A stretch of DNA of 64,000 bases from Ferrithrix thermotolerans DSM 19514 (GTDB lineage Bacteria; Actinomycetota; Acidimicrobiia; Acidimicrobiales; Acidimicrobiaceae). Of the stretch, positions 17,002 to 24,821 are shown one piece after another. Numbering within the stretch: the stretch's first letter is position 1; each line of letters starts with the position of its first letter. The position numbers and the translations under genes were made by a program. The notes under the pieces were generated by a model that was not told the origin of the DNA, ran no database searches, and worked only from the letters and a program-made list of their open reading frames with translations. The stretch is taken from NCBI RefSeq assembly GCF_900128965.1, contig NZ_FQUL01000005.1:25099-89098 (forward strand). The letters are read 5' to 3'.

Positions 17002-17349
17002 TGCTTGTTATTTTGGTCCTCAGCATCGGTTCAATAGGTGAGCGGACCGGTTGAGTGGAGATCTCTTTAGGATTCAACCCAAAGATAAGAAATGTCAAAT
17101 GACCGCTCATCAAAAGACTTTCTAACGTGATTTAGCAAGGAGATTGTGCGCAAAGGGCAAGAGTCTAAGGTAGGAAGCTAGGACATCGGGTATTATAAAT
17201 CGGTCGCCCAAGTTATGTTACTTAGATAGGCACGAGGACCCAAGCTCTATGTCGGGGTGCTGTAGAGGGGAACCCTTAATGCTCTTGAGAGTGAAGAGGT
17301 CTCTCGGGGCTAACGGAGCGGTCCTCGCTCTCTCTCATAGCAAGCTCCC
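17002..17349. other. Intergenic, nothing recognised
   Basis: About 350 bases between the sigma-factor gene and the IS30-like remnant. I see no gene, tRNA or clear terminator. The 61-codon frame on the minus strand at 17276-17461 is a shadow of the transposase remnant. Confidence 0.4.
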
Positions 17350-18260
17350 CCCAGAGACACTCTTCAACTGTGATACGAGAGGTACCCGCAAACAGTGGAA
17401 GGAAGCTGTTACCGGATCTTCCTAGCTCACCTAAGAGCAAGGAAAGGCCCATCTGTCCCAAGGTCTCAAAGCTTGTGAACCTGGCTCTTGCATTTGAGGT
17501 CAGTACACGGTCGAAAGAGCCGTGGCAAGTAGAAGAGATTGCCGATCAACTCCGCGGAGCGTTTCGAGCTAACGAGGTGATGAGGGTGAGTCACGAGACC
17601 ATCTATAGGGCACTTTAAGTGCAGAGACGTGGTGAACTCAGTCGAGAGCTTACATGTTGTTTGAGGAATAACGAACCAACGGGAAATTGCGGGGGTCGCT
17701 AAAGTCAGGTGGACCGATCGCTGACATGGTGATGATCTCTGAGCGTCCACCAGAGGTATAAGACCGAGTTGTGCTGGGACGTCGGGAGGGTGATCTCATA
17801 ACTGGCAAGGGGGGAAAGAGTGCTGTTGGCACCCTTTGGGCGCATCAGCCAGTTCTTCTTGCTGCTCTATCTTCCAAATGGTCACAGTGCCAGGGGGTTG
17901 AGGCTAAAGTGGGACAAGCCACAAGGCCCATGCCCTGAAAGCTCATGAGATCCATCACCTGGGATTAGGGATAAGGCTTTGCCCGCCACAAGCAGTTATC
18001 CTTCGCAACAAGGACCCAAGTGTACTTCTGCGACCGACGCTCCCCTTGGCAGTGGAGAATATAAAGGAGAACACCAATGGTCTCCTACACAGGTATCACC
18101 CCAAAGGAGCTGACCCGAACCTGTACTGGGCCAACGACTTGAGAGAGGTCCAAAGGAACCTGAACGAGAGGCCGAGAAAGACCCTTGACTATAAGATGTC
18201 AAGGGAGAAACCCGCTGAGTTCCTTGCCCTGTCCAGTTGGATCCGCACAGCTGCTCCATA
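17350..18260 (+). pseudogene. Decayed IS30-family transposase
   Basis: Pieces of an IS30-type transposase follow each other on the plus strand in different frames. REVPANSGRK lies near 17375, EEIADQLRGAF and MRVSHETIYRAL near 17540-17615, GRISQFFLLLYLPNGH near 17840-17880, and ENTNGLLHRYHPKGADPNLYWANDLREVQRNLNERPRKTLDYK at 18064-18190. These match the IS30 order: an N-terminal helix-turn-helix, SPEQIAGRL...VSHETIYRAL, the catalytic core, and the C-terminal NENTNGLLRQYFPKGTDL...LNxRPRKTL block. Several stops and shifts and a missing middle show it is dead. Terminal repeats were not found, so the ends are approximate. Confidence 0.72.
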
Positions 18261-18261
18261 A

Positions 18262-19288
18262 AGTGGCCGAAACTCTCATTAGCGACCGGTTGTAATGTAT
18301 GTAACCAAGGACACTGAGGCGTTTGTAGACACATGTTGGGACTTAGTCGTGGTGACTCTCAAGGAGAGATCGGTGGGCTGTGACGTAGTGCTTGCGAGTA
18401 ATTGTCGTGCGCGATGCTTGAATGCCTATCTTGGTAGAAGTGGAAGTCGATGGAGGTTAGGGAGTTCAAACTCTTCCATGCAGTCCAGGACAACGCTAGT
18501 GTGACGCAGGTGCCAGGTTCTGGGGAGATTTCGGTCTTGCTTGCGATTTACCTATGAGCGTCTTTCAAAGTTTGATGGTGACTTGGTCGATCGATCGAAG
18601 CGGTAACTATGTCGTAGGCACCTAGGAATAAACCGCCAACAAGTTATATTTGAGATAACAGCTGTGACTAAAGGCGTGGACGAGGCTGGGGCAGACATGG
18701 AGCAGCGGTCCCAAAGATTCATGCGCGGTATGTTTGTGGTTCTTTAAATTAGCGTTGGCATCCCTACGCTCTGAGCGCACGTTGTCCGACCCGTTTTCCC
18801 TGGAAGGTAGATTGAGCAGCTAAAGCTCAAAGTTGTCTGATCGCTCGATTCGGTTAGAAGGTCTAATTGGTTGTTCTAACCTAAAGACCGGACACCAAGT
18901 AATACGATCGATCCGTTTTGCGACAACTATTAGTCTGCTGCCCCAAGCCTGATCTAAGTTCTCTCACAAATGGTTATTACTTTCTGCTCGCTCAGGGTTT
19001 ACTTGGTAAGGTGACGACGGGATGGGTTCTGGAGATCTATGCGGCTGCGTCAACTTTCTTTTGATCAAAAGCGCTACCGATCTAGGGTGAAAAAGGGAAG
19101 ATGGGCTTGTAAGGGCCTAGAAGAAGAAGCCTTACAGACGATGTTGGCTCCCTGCGAAGGTCGCCAGCATACCTCTTCTTTGTTTGAGACAGTGAATGAC
19201 GACTTTAAGAGCTAAATACCACTAAGAGTAAAAAAGCCGCATTATCGGTAGAAAAAAACGTTTTCTTTAGTAATTTCTTGAATTTTCC
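18262..19288. other. One kilobase without a recognisable gene
   Basis: Apart from a 69-codon frame at 18295-18504 with no known motif, no coding pattern is visible. A short stretch near 18440-18500 reads, across two frames, like VEVDGG and EFKLFHAVQDN, faintly resembling a DDE integrase core, but this is too little to name. The region is probably decayed mobile DNA together with the upstream region of the adhesin gene. Confidence 0.45.
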
Positions 19289-19317
19289 TTGCACCTAGAG
19301 TGAATTAGCCGTATTAT
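19289..19317 (+). promoter_or_regulatory. Sigma-70-type promoter for the adhesin gene
   Basis: TTGCAC (19289-19294), a 17-base spacer, and TATTAT (19312-19317) form a good housekeeping promoter. It points at the adhesin gene, whose ATG is at 19415, leaving a leader of about 90 bases. Confidence 0.55.
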
Positions 19318-19347
19318 TGAGTGGTCGAGTATTTGTGGTTTCTCATT

Positions 19348-19390
19348 ACCAGTGGTTCACGTTCAGCTTTTTAGTTCATGGACCACTGGT
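19348..19390 (+). promoter_or_regulatory. Inverted repeat in the adhesin leader
   Basis: ACCAGTGGTTC (19348-19358) pairs with GGACCACTGGT (19380-19390) over 11 positions with one G-T pair and a 21-base loop. It sits in the predicted leader, ending 24 bases before the ATG, so it could be an RNA hairpin that controls translation or a protein-binding dyad. It lacks a T tract right behind it and is not a terminator. Confidence 0.5.
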
Positions 19391-19414
19391 TGAGATGGCG
19401 AGAGAGGTAAAAAA

Positions 19415-21841
19415 ATGTGGTCAAAGCTGACCAAGTTCGGTCGTGTGAGGGTTGGCGCAGCTGCGTTGACCGCAGCGATCGGCAGCACGTTGCCATTTAC
19501 GCTCCCAGCTTTCCAGCAAGGGGCTTCGGCACAAAGTAGTCCTAGCTACTCAGGTATGGGCTGCGTATCAAGCAACGCGGACTTTGGAGATGCAACTCCC
19601 TTTACAGATTACGTGGCCGGGAGTGCAACCCTTTATACGTCTAGCTCCTCCTATATTCAAGATACTGAAGGTGCGATAGCCGTTGGAGGTGCGGTGAACT
19701 TTACCGTGGCTCCCGGAAAGTACTTCTCAGTCGGCATCAGGCTTCCAGGTAGCTACAGCTCCAATCCAGGGCTAGCGGGAGACTCACTTATTGCGCCGAA
19801 TGGAAGCGGAAGCCCAATTGTCACGGCAGGAAACGTATGGGTGGGATCGGGCGTCGGAAAGGTGCAAAACGGTGGACACCTCGGAAGTGTAAATAGAAGC
19901 GCAACTGAGAGCACGCCCTTGAACTTTGCTCAGACGACTCAACTGCTTCAGAACGAGAGCAACGGTATCTACGGTGACTCTCCGAGCCAAGCAAGTTACG
20001 GCTTTGATAACGCTAGCGATACGCTAACGATTATGTCAGCGGCCCCGCCAGGGGCTGGCAGTGTCGTGGACATACCAGACTCTGTATTTTCACACAAGAA
20101 TATGACGGTAGACGTAAAGGCGGCATCTGGGGCATCTGTGATTATAAACGTCACGGGTGGTTCTGACATGAGCGATGTTGCAACCGTCAATGCCAGCCCT
20201 CAATATACTCTGTGGAACTTTGGGCAAGCCTCATCTGTCAAACTAGCCCCCACCGTTCAATGGAGGGGTACTATCTTGGCACCATATGCACTCCTTACTG
20301 GCGGTGCTCAAATCGAGGGAAGTGTCTATGTCCAGAGTCTAAAAAGTATTGCAGAGACGCACCTTGATCTTTATCAGGGCTGTGTTCCCACCAACCTCTT
20401 CATCTCAAAGACCTCGAATCCAAGTTCCATAACTAGTGGCCAGAGTTCTTCATACACCATAAACTCTTCAGCGTCCGGTACAGTCATAGGCGTTACGTTG
20501 ACCGATCCCCTAATGTATGCGCCCGGGGTTACCTACCAACTTCTGAGTTTCGCAACGACGGCCTCGAACCAGACTGCATGGACTAACTGTAGTTTTGTGC
20601 CGCCGACGTCTTCGACCCCTGGAGAGGTTACATGTAAGTACCTTGGAGGAGAGGGTGGAGTAACTAATCCGGAGTTTGCTCCGGTGGTGATCGGCGTTAC
20701 AACCGCACCCTCAACTCCAACCACGTTGCTCACTAACACTGCAACGTTGTCTAGCCCTATTCAAAGCGTCTCCTCAACGGCAAAGATAACTATTACCCCT
20801 CCTCCTCCGTCTCTGTCTATTGGTAAGACCGTTGACGGTGTAACGCAGATCACCCTACCAGCACCGTCTTTAAGCAATAACTACAGGTTGACTGTGCAAG
20901 GTTCAGGGGTTTTCCAAGGTCCCATAACCGTGAACGATCAACTCCCAAGCTACGTCGGTCTTAGTTACGGGACCCCGGCAGTCAGTGTTATAAGCGGACT
21001 TGCAACATCAGGTTGTTCGATATCTGCTTCAAACCTCCTGGCCTGCTCGTTTTCGCCTAGCCAGTCTTACCTGTACGTACCACCGACTCAGAGCCTGGCG
21101 AGTATCACGGTCCCCTTTTCACTTAGTTCGAGTGCGACCTTGGCTGGATCCTTCACGAACGAGGCGAGCGTAGGGTATGGGAACTCGACGATGACCTCGA
21201 ACGTGGTGAAGGTAAATGTCAACGATCCGTCTTTGTCTATAACCAAGTCGGTGGATGGGTCTCAGTCGGTGACGGTGACATCGCCATCGGCCAATCATAC
21301 CTTCACCCTTACGCCGTCGGGTTCGGGTACGTTCAATACAGCTCTGGTGGTGTCCGACTTTCTGCCTAACTATCAAGGCCTCAGTTTCGGTACACCTGGT
21401 ATCAGTGGACTCTACAGCGGATTTACGGAGTCGGCAAACTCCTGCACAACGCCAACACCGGGTCAGGTGATGACCTGTACGTTCCCACTAGCTAGTGGCG
21501 TATCGTTCATTCAGGTACCAGCCACGACACCTCTTGTAACCATAACGGTTCCCTTCTCCCTTAGTAGCTCTGCTCCCCCAGGATCTTTTACTAACGGTGG
21601 AGCTGGGACGACTGGGACCTCTGTATCAAGCACGGGTTCAACCGCAAGCTCAAACGTCGTAACGGTAAATGTGAACGGTACAACTCCGGTAGCACCGTCT
21701 CAGCAGCTAACCGCAACGCTAAGCAAGGTTGCCCAAGTTGCCTCGGTGCAGCCAGGGGGGTCTGACTCTTTCTCGATAACAGGGACTTTTAGCGGAACCG
21801 TCTCGTCTCCGGTCACTCTGTCTGACCCACTGCCTAACTAA
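19415..21841 (+). CDS. Secreted choice-of-anchor-A/DUF11 adhesin, cut by an in-frame stop
   Basis: An 808-residue exported protein. Residues 1-40 form a signal peptide (basic start, hydrophobic core, ASA cleavage site before QSSPSYSG). About residues 45-330 resemble the choice-of-anchor-A adhesin domain: an early AIAVGGAVNF, GNVWVGSGVG, and the closing segment GTILAPYALLTGGAQIEGSVYV with LYQGCVP. From residue 333 follow several DUF11-like immunoglobulin-type repeats, each with a DxLPxYxGLSxGTP segment and a PFSLSSSA segment (near 920-1130, 1230-1600 bases into the gene). The last repeat is cut at DPLPN by TAA (21839-21841) where sister repeats have Tyr; the same frame then continues to 22312 and supplies the membrane anchor. 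Hence the gene is either a recent pseudogene or yields a released form. The ATG has only a weak GAGAGG site. Confidence 0.78.
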   Translation: MWSKLTKFGRVRVGAAALTAAIGSTLPFTLPAFQQGASAQSSPSYSGMGCVSSNADFGDATPFTDYVAGSATLYTSSSSYIQDTEGAIAVGGAVNFTVAPGKYFSVGIRLPGSYSSNPGLAGDSLIAPNGSGSPIVTAGNVWVGSGVGKVQNGGHLGSVNRSATESTPLNFAQTTQLLQNESNGIYGDSPSQASYGFDNASDTLTIMSAAPPGAGSVVDIPDSVFSHKNMTVDVKAASGASVIINVTGGSDMSDVATVNASPQYTLWNFGQASSVKLAPTVQWRGTILAPYALLTGGAQIEGSVYVQSLKSIAETHLDLYQGCVPTNLFISKTSNPSSITSGQSSSYTINSSASGTVIGVTLTDPLMYAPGVTYQLLSFATTASNQTAWTNCSFVPPTSSTPGEVTCKYLGGEGGVTNPEFAPVVIGVTTAPSTPTTLLTNTATLSSPIQSVSSTAKITITPPPPSLSIGKTVDGVTQITLPAPSLSNNYRLTVQGSGVFQGPITVNDQLPSYVGLSYGTPAVSVISGLATSGCSISASNLLACSFSPSQSYLYVPPTQSLASITVPFSLSSSATLAGSFTNEASVGYGNSTMTSNVVKVNVNDPSLSITKSVDGSQSVTVTSPSANHTFTLTPSGSGTFNTALVVSDFLPNYQGLSFGTPGISGLYSGFTESANSCTTPTPGQVMTCTFPLASGVSFIQVPATTPLVTITVPFSLSSSAPPGSFTNGGAGTTGTSVSSTGSTASSNVVTVNVNGTTPVAPSQQLTATLSKVAQVASVQPGGSDSFSITGTFSGTVSSPVTLSDPLPN

Positions 21842-22312
21842 ATGACACTAGATGGTACGCCCTCGGTTACAGGTTCGAGTTTTGCTAGCTCCTCATGCAG
21901 CGGTAACAACAACGTAGTGACCTGTATATTTACTCCAAATAGCGGAGGCTCAGCTAATCCCTCGATCGGAACGGTAGTAGTGCCGGTCTTGGTGTCGAGT
22001 TCTGCTCCGGCTGGACAGATAACTAACACAGCGACGTTGTCTGATAGTGGGGACGGGCTTACTCCCATATCGGCTTCAGCAACGATAACGGTTACCTCAG
22101 CATCGGTAGCGCCTCCGGTGACCGCAGCTTCAAGCAGTGGCTCGTCGACCACGACGCCTCAGGCGACAGCGACCTCATCGCTTACAGTACCAGCGGTTCA
22201 TACCGGTGAACCCTGGTCGTCGAGGTACTGGTACGTGCTGGTAGTTCTATCTGCAGTACTAGGAGGTTCTCTGTTAGTACCTTGGTCGAGGATTCGTCTG
22301 CGCAAACGTTAG
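21842..22312 (+). CDS. C-terminal part and membrane anchor of the adhesin
   Basis: This 156-codon frame is the in-frame continuation of the adhesin behind its TAA stop; the next codon is ATG. It completes the interrupted DUF11-like repeat (LDGTPSVTGSSFASSSCSG ... TVVVPVLVSSSAPAGQITNTATL). It adds a Ser/Thr-rich stalk (SSGSSTTTPQATATSS) and ends in a hydrophobic helix followed by an arginine/lysine tail (WYVLVVLSAVLGGSLLVPW then RIRLRKR). That is a stop-transfer anchor; no LPxTG sortase motif is present. On its own it would have no signal peptide, so it is only useful by stop-codon readthrough or if the stop is a recent mutation. Independent restart at the ATG directly behind TAA is possible but would make an unexported fragment. 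Confidence 0.6.
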   Translation: MTLDGTPSVTGSSFASSSCSGNNNVVTCIFTPNSGGSANPSIGTVVVPVLVSSSAPAGQITNTATLSDSGDGLTPISASATITVTSASVAPPVTAASSSGSSTTTPQATATSSLTVPAVHTGEPWSSRYWYVLVVLSAVLGGSLLVPWSRIRLRKR

Positions 22313-22366
22313 TTTGAAGCGATCTGAAAAGGATCTCTGAACCATCATAGAGGTGCTGGTTTGAGC

Positions 22367-22405
22367 AAGGTGGGAGGTGCTTGGCGCCCCCCACCTTCAT
22401 TTTTT
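22367..22405 (+). terminator. Strong terminator after the adhesin
   Basis: AAGGTGGGAGGTGC (22367-22380) pairs with GCGCCCCCCACCTT (22384-22397) across a three-base loop, followed by CATTTTTTG. It closes the adhesin transcript including the part behind the stop codon, which suggests the two parts were one gene. Confidence 0.88.
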
Positions 22406-22540
22406 GTGGTAGTTTTTGCTGCGAAATGTAACAAGTTGATGCGATGTTGCGACTCTATCTATGCACAGGATGTGGTCCTTCGAGGCAGGGAAGGTTATTG
22501 AACTGCTCCAGGGCTGTTATAGATATAGGAGGATTTGTAA

Positions 22541-23155
22541 GTGATACTTAGGTTCTTGTCGACCAAGGCTTTGATTGCTACTGTGACAACGGTTGCTTTT
22601 AGCGGAACTGCAGCTGCCGCTGCAACCGGTGCGTTGCCGAGTCCGATACAAAATGCGGTGGCGAGTGCGGCATCGGTGGTTGGGGTTCAGGTTCCAAGTG
22701 ACACGCAAAGTACGGATGCGCCAACAACGACGGTAGCGCCAACAACGACGGTAGCGCCTACTACGACGGTAGCGCCTACTACGACGGTAGCGCCTACTAC
22801 GACGGTAGCGCCAGTAGTTACGACTCAAGGTACAAGCTCAGTGCATCAAACGCCCAGCGGGGAACACGGGGACTTCTGTGCGGGTACGCCTCAGAGCTCG
22901 ACCGGCTCCGGCGTGGCTACTAATCCACTGTGTTCCAGCGTTCCAAATGAAAATGGAGTCTTGAACTCAGATGGTGAGGCGTCTCACGGTTCTGACCACT
23001 CATCCGAAGGTGATAATAACTCTTCAACTACGGTCAGCTCGTCGGCAGACAACCAGACGACCTCGACTACGCAGCAAGATCAGCAGTCGTCTGACTCTGA
23101 AGATGGGGGTTCTTCTACCTCCACTACGCAGTCTGCCTCAGGTTCAGATAACTAA
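22541..23155 (+). CDS. Secreted or anchored Thr/Ser/Pro-rich protein with PTTTVA repeats
   Basis: A 204-residue protein beginning with an export signal: MILRFLSTKALIATVTTVAF followed by SGTAAAAATGALPSPIQNAVASAASVVGVQVP. Then come five perfect hexapeptide repeats PTTTVA (residues about 61-90) and a low-complexity Ser/Thr/Asp/Gln-rich tail to the end. No enzymatic domain is present; it is likely a cell-wall or extracellular stalk. The segment AAAATGALPxxxQNAVAxA...VGVQVP is nearly the same as one in the anti-sigma-like protein at 23898, pointing to common origin. The GTG start has TAGGAGGA upstream. The ECF sigma gene follows after about 130 bases on the same strand. Confidence 0.75.
   Translation: MILRFLSTKALIATVTTVAFSGTAAAAATGALPSPIQNAVASAASVVGVQVPSDTQSTDAPTTTVAPTTTVAPTTTVAPTTTVAPTTTVAPVVTTQGTSSVHQTPSGEHGDFCAGTPQSSTGSGVATNPLCSSVPNENGVLNSDGEASHGSDHSSEGDNNSSTTVSSSADNQTTSTTQQDQQSSDSEDGGSSTSTTQSASGSDN
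22721..22810 (+). repeat. Five tandem 18-base repeats
   Basis: The unit CCAACAACGACGGTAGCG, or its variant with CCTACTACG, occurs five times without gaps at 22721, 22739, 22757, 22775 and 22793. Units 1-2 are identical to each other and units 3-5 are identical to each other, differing at synonymous sites only. This indicates recent expansion under selection for the PTTTVA peptide. Confidence 0.95.
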
Positions 23156-23289
23156 GGTGAGCTAAGCTGTGTCCATCGGTGCTCTAAATGTACGGGCAAT
23201 TCCTACTGATCGAACGTAGTTGTTCCGATGTAGAAAAAAGACCTAGTTGTCTGTGTCCTAAGATCGGCACTGAGTCTGCAGAGGAGAAT

Positions 23290-23892
23290 GTGAAAAGCAC
23301 TACCTGGACAGATCAGGAGTTTGAAGAGCTAGTAGAGGGTCTCCGACAGGGTGACCCTTCTGCTATGTCTTCGATATGGAGAGAGTTCAACCCCTCGCTG
23401 ATTAGGTTTCTTCGTTCTTTGGGCACTTCGGAGCCTGATGACGTGGCCCAGGAGACTTGGGTTTCTTTTGCTAAAGCTGCGAAAGACTTCAAAGGTAGCC
23501 AGAATAACCTAAAGGCTCTCCTTTTCCATATCGCAAGGCGGAGATTAGCGGATCATCTGAGGTCGAGGTACCGTAGGGTGCAGACAGTGGGGATCGATGA
23601 CAAGGCGCACCTCTTTAGCTCGGAGGATCACGACCGAGTAGATGAGGCTGATGACCTCGAGAAGGCTCTGAGGCTGCTGGCGCTGTTGCCGGAGGCGCAG
23701 TCTGAGGTTGTGGCTCTACGTGTCATCGGTGGGTTCGATACCAAGATAGTCGCTGAGCTGGTTGGCCGCAGCGAGGGTTCCGTCAGAGTGTTGACGCACA
23801 GAGGTCTATCTAAGTTAGCTGAGGTGCTAGTTGCCAGTAAAAAAAACTCTAGATCCATCGATTCAGCTTCAGTAGTCAAAGAGGGGAGGTGA
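23290..23892 (+). CDS. ECF-type sigma factor
   Basis: A sigma-70 family protein of about 200 residues with only regions 2 and 4. Region 2 contains SIWREFNPSLIRFLRSLG, EPDDVAQETWVSFAKAAKDF and LLFHIARRRLADHLRSRYRR. Region 4 contains LLPEAQSEVVALRVIGGFDTKIVAELVGRSEGSVRVLTHRGL. I prefer the GTG at 23290, which has GAGGAG upstream and begins with WTDQEFEELVEGLRQGD as expected. A frame with ATG at 23188 would add 34 unconserved residues without a ribosome binding site. The next gene, a membrane protein with an anti-sigma-like layout, begins right behind its stop. The pair probably controls the surface proteins encoded upstream, though I could not recognise a shared promoter motif. Confidence 0.85.
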   Translation: MKSTTWTDQEFEELVEGLRQGDPSAMSSIWREFNPSLIRFLRSLGTSEPDDVAQETWVSFAKAAKDFKGSQNNLKALLFHIARRRLADHLRSRYRRVQTVGIDDKAHLFSSEDHDRVDEADDLEKALRLLALLPEAQSEVVALRVIGGFDTKIVAELVGRSEGSVRVLTHRGLSKLAEVLVASKKNSRSIDSASVVKEGR

Positions 23893-23897
23893 CAAAC

Positions 23898-24803
23898 ATG
23901 TCGGACGAGGACGATCGTAGTCGTAGTGGGGAAGGTGGAGAGAGTGGTTTCCCAGATATCTGTGACGGTTTAGATGGGGAAGAGATTCTGTCTCTAACCG
24001 CTGACACGTCGGGAGAGTTGCCGAAGGAGCTAGGGGAGACATCGAGTCAACTCGTGTCCTTGCTGAAATCCCTGAGAGAGACCCCTCCAACCGAGGCGGA
24101 GTTAGGACGGGAACTCGTTGTGATCGGTGCTATGAAAGAGGCGGTCGCTGCTGCTGGTGGTGTATCTAGCGTCACCCCCACGCCAGGAGTTCACTCCAAT
24201 AGCTCTATTCTTGTTCATCTAAAGAAGGTTTCATCTCGTTCATTGGCCGCTGCGGTAGCGACGGTCTTTCTGATGGGAGGTGCGGCTGCTGCTGCCACGG
24301 GATCGCTTCCGAGGGGAGTTCAAAATGTAGTTGCTAAAGCAGTGAAGGCGGTCTCGGGGGTCCAGATACCAGACCCAGTGATTAACCCTGTGAAAGATAA
24401 AAAGGAACACACTCCTGCCGAGGCCTCTAACTCCATGGGAGTTCCTGCTATCCCCTCGACGGCCACAACTTATCAAACGACGACGACTAGCACAACGCTA
24501 GCAAGCACTACTAGACCCACTGTTGCTCACCCGGCAGGAACAACGAGTGAGACTGAGGTAAATAGGGGCGACTCCGGTTCTAGTGACAACGGTTCTCCGG
24601 TACCGGCTCTTCCGGAAAGTCCGGCATCGAGTGATGGTCAGGACAACTCGACTTCTCCTTCTGCTCCAACTACGGTATCGACCCAGGATTCGACTTCGAC
24701 CACAGCACCTGGAGAAGGTTCAGGTGATGGAGGCTCCTCTGCGACCACGTCAACCGTTACAATTAGCGGTGACTCAGGGGGGAGCGGAAGCTCTGATCAC
24801 TAG
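23898..24803 (+). CDS. Probable membrane anti-sigma factor with Ser/Thr-rich outer domain
   Basis: About 302 residues. A cytoplasmic acidic N-terminus of about 110 residues (with SQLVSLLKSLRETPPTEAELGRELVVIGAMKEAV) would face the sigma factor; a single helix (about residues 118-136, SLAAAVATVFLMGGAAAAA) crosses the membrane. Outside lies TGSLPRGVQNVVAKAVKAVSGVQIPDP and a long Ser/Thr/Pro/Gly-rich tail. Sequence similarity to named anti-sigma families is weak; the call rests on layout and on its place directly behind an ECF sigma gene. I use the ATG at 23898, seven bases behind AGGGGAGG. A GTG at 23889 overlapping the sigma stop is the alternative. Confidence 0.7.
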   Translation: MSDEDDRSRSGEGGESGFPDICDGLDGEEILSLTADTSGELPKELGETSSQLVSLLKSLRETPPTEAELGRELVVIGAMKEAVAAAGGVSSVTPTPGVHSNSSILVHLKKVSSRSLAAAVATVFLMGGAAAAATGSLPRGVQNVVAKAVKAVSGVQIPDPVINPVKDKKEHTPAEASNSMGVPAIPSTATTYQTTTTSTTLASTTRPTVAHPAGTTSETEVNRGDSGSSDNGSPVPALPESPASSDGQDNSTSPSAPTTVSTQDSTSTTAPGEGSGDGGSSATTSTVTISGDSGGSGSSDH

Positions 24804-24821
24804 TTAGTTGATATGGTGTTT

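Noticed and set aside
18430-18510. Faint DDE-integrase-like segment (VEVDGG / EFKLFHAVQDN)
   Set aside because: Only about 20 residues in two frames; too little to support an assignment.
22721-22810. Short tandem repeat as a CRISPR-like array
   Set aside because: Units are contiguous without spacers and encode PTTTVA in frame; there are no cas genes.
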